Below, piece by piece: positions 46,601-54,693 of a stretch of DNA of 64,000 nucleotides. Source of the DNA: Phymatolithon calcareum (taxonomy: Eukaryota; Rhodophyta; Florideophyceae; Hapalidiales); the NCBI GenBank assembly GCA_977006965.1, contig OZ345375.1:558001-622000 (forward strand). Reading direction: 5' to 3'. Numbering within the stretch: position 1 is the stretch's first letter; every line of letters begins with the position of its first letter. The translations under genes were made by a program, and so were the position numbers. Under the pieces are notes generated by a model that did no database searches, was not told the origin of the DNA, and worked only from the letters and a program-made list of their open reading frames with translations.

Positions 46601-47932
46601 CCGGTAATCCACGCAGAAGCGCCACCGTCCGTCCGGTTTAGGGACAATGACAACCGGGGAGGACCACTCCGACGCTGCGGGCTCGACGACATCCAAGCGC
46701 AAAATTTCCTCCACTTCGGTCTTCTCGACCTCCCGGGCCTTATGCCCCGCGCGGTGGGGCGGCAGTCGCACTGGTCGAGCACCATCCTGAAGATCGATTC
46801 GGTGTTCGGTGACCTTCACGGTTCCCAGATGGCCCTGCCACATGTCCTCGAACTCGCAAAGCATATCGCGGACTTGGGCTTGTTCGTCGCCCGACAGGTG
46901 GTCCAAGCTAACGTCATCCACCGTGACCCACTCGCGCGCGGCGGGCGACTCCGGGACCCGTGCTGCGAATCTGGCCTGGGCTTCGTCATCAGGTAAGGCC
47001 TGTGCGAGGCCAGGACGCACAGGTACTGCGGGTTCCGGTTGCCGAGGGTCAATATTGACCGTGAATATTTTCGTCGGGGCCGGTAGCGCCAAAGCCAAGA
47101 TTTCGTGTTTCGCGAGAGTCACATCCGCGGGCGAAAAGTTGGCGACCAAGATCCTAAAAGGCACGAGCGGTTTAACGTCAACTAGGCCGTTGGCCACACT
47201 AATTCGCTTCTTCAAGTACAAATGCGGAGCCGGGGCAAGGACTCTGGTGCTGGAGGCGCCGCATACTACCTCAACAGTCGCTTCGGTCCCTGCCGGAATA
47301 ACCGTTCGACGTGCTACTCGCACTTTCGCAGACGGCGAGGGACCGTCTCTCACGAATGGGGTCTCTGATGTTGACCGGTCGCTTGGGACCCTTTGGGGGC
47401 GGCGCTTGATCGTAACCCTTGTTCCATCCTCCAACTCGATTAGTTTTCCCCGAGGCCGCACTTGCTTCTCGTGTGTGTCGATGAACGTGCAGCCCAAGAG
47501 GGCATCGGCTCCGAGTTGCCGTACGACAACGAATGGTTGTCGCACGGAGTACGACGCGACCTTGACTGTTAAGGTCACAATACCCATGGTATCCAGGCGG
47601 TGATTTGAAGCAGACGCCAAGTTGACGATATCACGGCTGTCGTCACACAAGGCGAGTACCGCCGGTGGAAGGAAGTCCGCGCGGACCAAGTTAGGCCCAG
47701 CTCCGGTGTCCAACACCGTGAGCATTGGTCGTAAGGACCGTGAATCGGGACCTATGGAGGCCTCTATCTTGTAATTGTGTGCCGAAAGGAAGCACACCTG
47801 AGACAGATGGTACTGCGAGGCGGACAGCCAGGTCGGGAGACCAAATTGCCGGGACAGGATAACCGGAGTCGAGACTCCTTCATTCGGGGGCTTGCGCGGT
47901 GGCCTCAAGGGCTCACGGCGCATCCCCCCCAT
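43629..47932 (-). pseudogene. Gypsy pol polyprotein with C-terminal chromodomain (two lesions near its 3' end)
   Basis: ATG 47932 opens a 1,251-codon frame. Protease DTGAG is at residues 75-79. Reverse transcriptase is at about 425-590 with YIDD at 539-542, and RNase H at about 685-805 (VDTDACDHQIG, TDHQAL). The integrase has a zinc finger (H940, H947, C977, C980) and catalytic D1009 (SIDILGP), D1069 (LSDNGQQF) and E1105 (NGQAERYNR). The frame shifts near 44270, shortly after integrase. The continuing sense frame runs to a TAG near 43945, directly followed by a chromodomain-like stretch (RWFGYGPEDDTWQRPDSLPL), ending at 43629. The catalytic part is intact; the tail would need readthrough or is a mutant. 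Confidence 0.92.
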
Positions 47933-47934
47933 CA
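47930..47934 (-). promoter_or_regulatory. TGATG overlap of gag stop and pol start
   Basis: On the minus strand the gag stop TGA (47934-47932) shares its A with the pol start ATG (47932-47930). Pol is therefore in a different frame with its own AUG, which suggests termination-reinitiation rather than frameshifting. Confidence 0.8.
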
Positions 47935-50115
47935 GTTTTCCTGGGAGAAGTTCGATTTCGAACTCTCGGCGGGTGCACGCCTTTGTTCGTTCTCCACCAT
48001 GGCGACTCCTTGTGCCGGGCGCTGTACTTGCCGTAGACCACCTGGAGGACCCATAGGCCGTGGGAATACTATGGGGCCTGTCTCGCTCTGATTCGCGACC
48101 AGCACGTCTCCAATCCTCTCTAGCCCCGCGGTCACCGTTGGTGCAGCGCCTATGCGGCGCATCTCCTGCTGCTGGTGCGGTTGCAGGAATTTGAAGTTCT
48201 CAGCACGGAGGACGGCGAAGTTCGGGTCTTGAGCCTGACGGTCCCGATGGGGGCAATGCGGGCGTCGGTGTCCTATGCCAAGGCAGCAGTAGCAGACGTC
48301 AACCTGGGCTTGTGGAGGATTCACCCACCCTGGACGAGCAGGCTTCGTTGCCGACGGCACATGCGCGCCGACGACCGGTGAACGGTCTGGTGCCCCCTTC
48401 CGTTGAGGTTGTCGAAACCTGGGGGGGTTAGGATCTCGACTGACCAAATGGGCTTCATGGCAGCCCGGTGGGAACACTTGGTCGTAACGAGTATCGACCG
48501 ACGGGTCATCGGAGCAGCAATCGTGTCGTGGCGTCTGCCCAACAGCGAACACCGTCTGGTCCGGCCCTAGCTGACGGGCCTTTCCGCAGTAAGATTGCGA
48601 GTGGGCTGGATCGTCTTGGGGCCAGATCGCCATGGCCTGGCCAGGCCGCGTGCGTTTCCCGAGGAGGGCGCGGTGTGTGTCCCCAAGGGCCTGTGCCCGC
48701 CTGACGAACTCGTCGAAAGACACCCCTCCCCACAGCGCCTTGTTGCTCAGGATGACCGGGCTGATGTCTGCGTGCGTCCCGAGGATAAATCGAGTGATCA
48801 GCTGGTTCTCCGAGAACACGTTTCCGCATTGGCGCGCAGAGTCACGGAGCCGTAGTCCAAATGCTCGCTCATTCTCCTTGTCCCCCTGCGAAAAGCCGTC
48901 GAACTCGGCCACGGCGGCGATAATGACCTCCTCGGTCGCAAACGCCTTGAGAAGGTGTTGGACCGCCTCCGGATACGACGAGAATCCTTTGAGGCGAGAT
49001 GTGCCAAGGCCGTTGTAAGAGTCAAATTGTCGCCTGGCCCCTCCGGTCAGGTATTTCGACATCAGGCGGACTGCTGCGCCTTCGGGAATATCATTGTCAT
49101 CGCACGTGGTCTTGAACGCGGAGAGGAATTGGAGGACCTCGATGGGTCGCTCACCCGAAAAAGTGTGGCTCTCCATAGCATGGCGTGTAAGCCTCTGGAA
49201 CTGACCAATCATGGCCGAAACCTTGGCCCCGGAGCGTTGGCTGGTGTTCAAGAGGCGGTAGCGCCGATAAGAAAGGGCCTCATTAAAGCTCTCGTGAGAG
49301 CACTTGAGCTCCTTGAGGCTGCGGTACTTGGGGCCTTTGCCCCTCGATGAACGTTTAGTCTCCTCGCCCCTTTCTCGGCGGGCTCGATGTGTCCTTCTCT
49401 CAGCCAGTTCGGCCTGTACGGCGGCGACCCGCCCGTCAACAGACGCGACTGCGTCATGAGTGGCGAAATGAGTCGTTCGCTCAGCGAGGCGTCCTTCCAG
49501 CTCCAAGGTCATGGATTGCATGATATTTTCTTGGATAACTGCGGAGCGGCCTTGGATTGCCTCGGGCAGCTTGGCGTCGATCGCCGCATTGACCGTCTCT
49601 TCGATCGTCGACAGAAGCTCCCTCATTTGGGAAGAAAGTTGCGCGATCGCGGCCACCAGGTCTTCGGGGTTCCCGGGAGCGACCATCTTGGACTCGGCCT
49701 TCCCGATCCTTCCCCGAGCTGCATCCAGCTCCGATCGGGGGACTTCGGTGTCCGACTGATCACGATTTGAATTTCGGCGGACGATGGCGCTTACTTGAGC
49801 GGTGGCACCTTCATCGCCCCGAGGGGCATCTTGAGATGCCCTCAGGCCTGGACGGTCGGCCGGCGCACTGGCGGATGTCTCCACCGGCTCCGATCGCGGA
49901 CCAACGAGCGTAGGGTCAAAGTTGCCGCGGGCCGTCCACATGGACGAATCGTCTTCGTCGTTAAGGGCGCCACGCGGCACCGAAGCTGGCCGAACAGGGG
50001 CCGAAGTGGGTGTAGCGGCTGATCGGCCGTACCGAGCCTCGATCTTTTTAGCCCGCAGCTGAGAAGCTCGGGTGGAGCGAGTTCGGGGACCCTCGTCGGT
50101 CGTGTTGGCTAGCAA
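47932..50115 (-). CDS. Gypsy gag protein
   Basis: A minus-strand frame of up to 727 codons ends in TGA at 47934-47932. The middle carries a retrotransposon gag (capsid) region (HTFSGERPIEVLQFLSAFK, RQFDSYNGLG, FVRRAQALGD). Residues 608-621 form a CCHC zinc knuckle (CYCCLGIGHRRPHC) that binds nucleic acid. The N-terminal third is basic and disordered. The open frame starts after a TAG at the primer-binding site and has no ATG until residue 59 (about 49941), so either translation starts there, a non-AUG codon is used, or the start codon has been lost. The stop overlaps the pol start codon as TGATG. Confidence 0.9.
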   Translation of the reverse strand: MLANTTDEGPRTRSTRASQLRAKKIEARYGRSAATPTSAPVRPASVPRGALNDEDDSSMWTARGNFDPTLVGPRSEPVETSASAPADRPGLRASQDAPRGDEGATAQVSAIVRRNSNRDQSDTEVPRSELDAARGRIGKAESKMVAPGNPEDLVAAIAQLSSQMRELLSTIEETVNAAIDAKLPEAIQGRSAVIQENIMQSMTLELEGRLAERTTHFATHDAVASVDGRVAAVQAELAERRTHRARRERGEETKRSSRGKGPKYRSLKELKCSHESFNEALSYRRYRLLNTSQRSGAKVSAMIGQFQRLTRHAMESHTFSGERPIEVLQFLSAFKTTCDDNDIPEGAAVRLMSKYLTGGARRQFDSYNGLGTSRLKGFSSYPEAVQHLLKAFATEEVIIAAVAEFDGFSQGDKENERAFGLRLRDSARQCGNVFSENQLITRFILGTHADISPVILSNKALWGGVSFDEFVRRAQALGDTHRALLGKRTRPGQAMAIWPQDDPAHSQSYCGKARQLGPDQTVFAVGQTPRHDCCSDDPSVDTRYDQVFPPGCHEAHLVSRDPNPPRFRQPQRKGAPDRSPVVGAHVPSATKPARPGWVNPPQAQVDVCYCCLGIGHRRPHCPHRDRQAQDPNFAVLRAENFKFLQPHQQQEMRRIGAAPTVTAGLERIGDVLVANQSETGPIVFPRPMGPPGGLRQVQRPAQGVAMVENEQRRAPAESSKSNFSQEN

Positions 50116-50207
50116 GATTGTGGAGATCTGCGTTCGTTGTTTTCCCCCAGTGCTTGGGGTCTTGGTAAGGCAGATCTGCCGAAGGATCGCGAGCAGTTGC
50201 GAACCGT

Positions 50208-50224
50208 TCTAGGTCGGGAGACCA
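50208..50224 (-). promoter_or_regulatory. Primer-binding site candidate
   Basis: The minus strand reads TGGTCTCCCGACCTAGA two bases after the 5' LTR. TGG complements the CCA tail, and the following bases would pair with a tRNA 3' end ...GGTCGGGAGA. This looks most like a tRNA-Asp acceptor, but I infer the tRNA identity. Confidence 0.6.
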
Positions 50225-50226
50225 CT

Positions 50227-50721
50227 TGTGGTAGCGTAGATCGGCGGATCGACGCCTCTGAGTAGTCCGGGAACGGTTGGCCGTAGAGGCCGTGCAAGGC
50301 TCCAGCGATTGGTCTCTCCCGATGGAGGATAGTGGCAGAGCAAACAACAAAACACACACACGGACTTGGGGTCCAATCGCAAGAGGACACTAACGTCCGT
50401 GCGCAGACACAGGGGCGAGGGTCCTAGGACCGAGGCTCGACCGACGGCGTAGAGTCGAGGTCGTACGCGGGGCCTTCCCTGAGGCGAAAGGTCCGCGAAG
50501 GTTGGAACTGAAGACGGTCGGTCTGGACCAAACACGGGTTGCCCCTTTTACTGAGGGCCGGCGGCCGAAAGCCCGCCATATATTACCAAATCGGTCTTAT
50601 CATACTAGAAATAAACCTAAACGGAGGGGACGACGGAGTCCAGGGCACAGCGTGTAAGCCCATGTGGGCTGTAATGGTGGGGAAAAGCAAGGCCTCAGGG
50701 CCACCCATCCATACTACTACA
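50227..50721 (-). repeat. Gypsy 5' LTR (495 bp)
   Basis: Direct copy of 40547-41024 with TG...CA ends, followed by TTGTC (50722-50726), the right target-site duplicate. On the minus strand it precedes gag. Confidence 0.95.
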
Positions 50722-51659
50722 TTGTCCACGGCTGTAAGAAAAATGCGTCTCTCGAGTACTTTTAAGCAAGGTTTGCTCAAATCGAAGGCTTCCGACTGCA
50801 CACTTGCAGACCTCCGTACATTGCTTCGATACTTTCTTGAGAAAGAGACGACAAAATGCAGAGCATATCCGTCAGAGTTATATGCACTGTCCACTGATGG
50901 CGGAAAGTCCGAGCGCTTTTATATTATATTTGAATCGTTTTTCGATCCGTGTGACGCCTTGAATATTAGTGCCAACGCACGTGAGCTTGGATCATATCCA
51001 GAAAAGAGGATTTCCGGAGAAGTTCGAGCAGTTCACATCTCCGGTGTCATTCAATTTTCACAAGGGCAGGTCTCAGATCGTCAGCGCTTCATCTTGGTTG
51101 GAAACAGTACACCAGCATCTCAACATGACTGTACATTACATGTGCTATCGCAATCTAACATGGAATGGAGCAATCGCAGCTGGGATTGTAATTTTCAATT
51201 AGAGACTATGTCTTTAACAGATGTGGTGAGCACAACCTCCTCACCACCATCGCACGACGACGAGGAGACAAGTAGACGAATTTCCGATCTGAACTTTCCG
51301 CCTATCCAGCGCTTTTCTTTCCGAATTATGTGGGAGCGGAACGTCGACGTTCAGCGATATCATCAAGTACCGACCAGTCTTGTAGCCGATTCTATTCTTT
51401 TCTATTTTCCCACGATGTTCATTGGAACACAAATACTATTTGATTCCGTTAGGAGACTTTTGCGACAAGATAGCCTAACGGAACGCTTTTGAAAGATTTA
51501 GTTATATCCCCAAGGTCAAGTTGAAATCTTAATTTTCCGATGTAGCCGTCGGCTTCCAAAGTGACATTATGTTCGTTACGTATGGGCCGCCACTCGGTTC
51601 AAAGCTTTTCACGGGGCGAAGAAGTCTGTTTAGTTCTATGCCACTAATCACATCCCACG

Positions 51660-52382
51660 AATGACCACGTAGTTTGCTGTATTTACTAAAATGACAGCGA
51701 GACACTGTGGTATTATGACATCGATCATTTCTGTCAGCACTCCGCTCGCGGTCCAGTTTCTAGGTCCGTCTACACCTTGTGCCAATTTACAGAAATATTA
51801 GAGGCCGTAGTGGCACTTTGCCTGAAATAATTCTTTACTTCTTAGTTTTCCCATCTGTTCGGAAATTGTTTTGCTCCAAAGAGGAACTCAAAAGATCTTT
51901 TCGCGTAGACTACAACCTTTCCCACAAGTTTTCGATAGTGGTACATCCAACTCAACTTTCTGTCGGCGCTGTCTTCACGTCTAAGCCTATTCTCAAGTCA
52001 GCTTTGTGCACGCATGTTACACTAAATGGATATATGATAGCTTCGTAATTTTTCGAAGACAAAATCCCGTTTTACAGCTATTTGTCACTCTGAAATGGGC
52101 TCGTCCAACCAAGAGTCCCCATGTTGCTTTCGCGTCCACCGAGCAAAGGTCCGTTAGGTGCGGAATATGAAACAAACGAGGGCATAACATGTGGTCCTGT
52201 CAAGAATTTTTTCCAGCCCCAACGGCCCTCAAAGATTTCATTTCGCAAATAAATGAAGTTACTTTCTGACCCGACAAATATCAGCTGCCCCAGCTGCCGA
52301 CTGCTCACAGAACAGAACAATATCATAACACCACGGTTGCCTCGCGGTTATTTAGTAAATGTGGCAAACTACGTGGTCATTA
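51660..52382. mobile_element. Terminal-inverted-repeat unit, about 720 bp
   Basis: The left arm (about 51661-51712, starting ATGACCACGTAGTTTGCTG) is the inverted copy of the right arm (about 52330-52381, ending GGCAAACTACGTGGTCATT). The match extends about 50 bp with scattered mismatches. The interior has short frames on both strands (51779-52048 plus; 52326-52078 minus) with coding-like composition but no motif. A non-autonomous DNA transposon is likely; the target duplication is unclear. Confidence 0.5.
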
Positions 52383-52680
52383 TAGTAATTTCCTCTAATA
52401 TTTATGCCCGCAGAGCGCGGAGGCAGTTTTATCACTGTCTACGTACTTCATTCATTTTGCCTTTTCCCCCAATGGGGCTAGCAGCGAATCGAGGGTCTAA
52501 GTTTCTTCCATTCTCTCCTGTCATTAGCGAGTTCGACTTTGGCTTTTACCTCTCGTCCAGGTACATCGCCATAGAGTGGTTCAGGCGTTGGTCTGACGCA
52601 TTGCAGCAGCACCTGGCGGACCAGGCGGCGCTCGTCCATTCTAAGAATGTCTCGAAGCCAGTTCTACGTAGTTGCATAAT

Positions 52681-53297
52681 CTAATCTCGTGAGCTGATAT
52701 TCTGCACTTGCCAAGCTGACGTTCCAAACTGTCCGAACAGGAACAGTACGCTGAATAAAAAAAATTCGCCTTCCTGCATTGCTTTCCGGGAGTCCTTTTT
52801 ATTTTCAGGCCCGATGCAGAGCAGTCCAAGCGAGCATTGTTGACCTGAGACCTCACAAGGAATATAAATTCCTCTGCCTGTGTCCACGTTCGAACTCGGC
52901 TGTGGTGCACCGTGATTTCTCGCTTGAATTAAACTTTTCCAGGCCCCCTCATGTGTGATATGTAGCCCCCATTCTGCATGGGATTGAATAGTGTCCTCAC
53001 CGATAAAGTGGGAAATCGGGAAAGAGGAGATGCCCAGGTCAAATGCAGAAGAATTACAGTCTTCGCATAGTTGACGCAATTTACAGACTTAGACGAAGGC
53101 TCCCTTCGGGTAGAAATTGGACTGCGGAAACACTCTCGTTCTAAGAGCTCTGTGGCTACACTTAGTTGGGGGATCGACATGTTGTCAACATGATTGCTGG
53201 AATCAAGTGGTAACAACCCGTGCACGTAATCGGCTTTGTTGGTCGTTCTTCGTACAACGTGAAAGTGACCCTTAGTTTCTCCCTGGAGCTTGCACAT
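52681..53297 (-). pseudogene. Possible broken gene of unknown function
   Basis: Two minus-strand frames (53297-52929 and 53079-52681) overlap and look like one coding track with a frameshift near 53070 (HGLLPLDSSNHVDN..., then QLCEDCNSSAFDLGISSFP). No domain recognised. It could be a host pseudogene or element remnant. Confidence 0.3.
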
Positions 53298-53344
53298 AAT
53301 GAACTAACTATAATCATATGGGCTGATGATTTTCGCACTAAACG

Positions 53345-53640
53345 TTGTCAACCGGCTGAGGGGGTAGACATCGGCTTCCTCTTGCAACTGATTGCTTCTA
53401 TGTCATCCCTAGGGATGACATAGCAGCTTTGATAGGACACTCGTACGAAATCTTTATTTTCCACTTGTTTCTCAGCCGGTTGACAAGCGTGTTGTGCACC
53501 GTACTCTCGGGATGACAATCGCCCTCAGGCCATGATATTCGGACCTCGGCTGCGCCTCGGTTGAATATCATGCCCTCGGGCTCATGTCATCCCTCGCAGC
53601 CGGTGCACAACCCCCACATGTCAACCCGGCTGGGGGAAAA
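53345..53640. repeat. Nested fold-back (inverted-repeat) structure
   Basis: Several inverted repeats are nested. TTGTCAACCGGCTGAG (53345-53360) pairs with CTCAGCCGGTTGACAA (53471-53486) around the perfect 26-bp palindrome 53398-53423 (CTATGTCATCCCTAGGGATG and onward). A second, larger hairpin spans about 53473-53628, with GTTGTGCACCG against CGGTGCACAAC, GGGATGACA against TGTCATCCC, and ATGATATTC against GAATATCAT. There is no coding content. It resembles a fold-back transposon or composite MITE. Confidence 0.75.
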
Positions 53641-54245
53641 TAGAGACCCGCCATTGGCTGATGTCCTCCCCGCTCGCTGATGTCTTTTCCGCTCGCTATC
53701 TACAACTTGAGCGTATGGATCTGTCAAGGCTATCAAAACCATGTGATCATGAAGCACGTGATTTACAGATATTAGATCCCTGATGCGATTTAAGTGTTGG
53801 ATTATGTGCTCTATGCCGAGAAAATGGCCATGGGGATTTATTCTACAGTGCGAACCCCCTCCCGTTTCATGTTAGTCTCAGCTTAGAAGCTCTTAGAACT
53901 CACTTCGAATTGAAGATGGCGTTGAGGTGGATGAGAAGTCCGACATAAATATCATTACTAGACACAAACTTGCAGTCGCAAAGCCGCCGTGAAGAAGGGC
54001 GCAACTGTTGAGGATTCAGATGAGTTTGTTAAACTCAAAGAACTGTAATTAATTCGTGGTGGAGTGTTAATCAGTGAACTGTCGCACTATTTTCATTTCC
54101 TGTTTCCCACTTTTAGTTAGAGTCCTCAATAAAGCCAATATATGTTAGGGGCTCCTTCAGAAGACCAAACTTAAGAGCAGAGCTACCCGATTGCGGGTAG
54201 CGCCTGAGGAATCCTTGCCCATATACTCGTAAGACTGTGGGGCTT
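53641..54245. other. Unassigned spacer before the host gene island
   Basis: A two-copy 21-bp repeat (GCTGATGTCCTCCCCGCTC) lies near 53655-53695. Otherwise only short frames are seen. Confidence 0.35.
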
Positions 54246-54411
54246 TAAGGACCTACTCCGATGAATTTTGATTGGACGTGAATTCCGTAAATAAAGTACA
54301 AACTGCCCTATTAGAATCATACAAATCTTTGAATACTGGGAAAATTAGATTTTTATCCAATAAGGTCTCGCCAAGTCAATGTTCCATACAATTCATCTGA
54401 GTAGGTCCTTA
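54246..54411. mobile_element. MITE of 162 bp with TA duplications
   Basis: Terminal inverted repeats start AGGACCTACTC and continue GATGAATT (54248 onward, and inverted up to 54409). A TA dinucleotide lies on each side (54246-54247, 54410-54411). This is the layout of a Tc1/mariner-type non-autonomous element. It lies about 285 bp upstream of the CCT start codon. Confidence 0.7.
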
Positions 54412-54693
54412 AAGAATATAATTTTCAAAAAAATTCCTGTTGCCATTTTCGGGGCTTTCGGAAATTAAAATTATTTTTGAAAAATCGAATTTTCGAAAAT
54501 AATTCAAGCATGGGCAAAGATCTTCCCATGATGTATCCACAGCTCCTTGCATTGTTCACTGATTGTACACGTGTCTCATATGTATGATATTGAACGGGTC
54601 GGATCACGGTCGGCAACGTCGTCCGAAGTGGATCGCGCCGGTTCCAGCAGCGCTCCTTTGCTTGTTTGCCCTCGGTTCGCACGTTTTTAAGGA

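Larger units (their letters stand above)
40547..50721 (-). mobile_element. Full-length Ty3/Gypsy chromovirus-type LTR retrotransposon (10.2 kb)
   Basis: The two direct LTRs (40547-41024 and 50227-50721) begin TGTGGTAG and end CTACTACA and are flanked by the 5-bp duplication TTGTC (40542-40546 and 50722-50726). Gag and pol are on the minus strand, so the right LTR is the 5' LTR. A polypurine tract (AAGGAGGGGAGGG on the minus strand, 41037-41025) adjoins the 3' LTR. A primer-binding candidate beginning TGGTCTCCCGACC (50224 downward) adjoins the 5' LTR. The LTRs differ by about four substitutions and one 17-bp indel, which indicates a recent insertion. The body is visibly more GC-rich than its surroundings. 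It carries an extra ORF on the opposite strand. Confidence 0.96.
40210..51492 (+). pseudogene. Gene B of the A/B/T unit, copy 2, split by the Gypsy element
   Basis: Plus-strand coding from about 40210 runs to 40546, stops at the Gypsy insertion, and resumes at 50722-51492. Across the 5-bp duplication the frame reads continuously (...NTPHSEL|STAVRKMRL...), so the retrotransposon landed inside an open frame. One frameshift is needed near 40455. The second half (PSELYALSTDGGKSERF, FFDPCDALNISAN, EWSNRSWDCNFQLE) matches gene B copy 1 on the minus strand at 3698-4234. No known domain. B is divergent from T, as in copy 1, but here T is on the minus strand. Confidence 0.6.
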
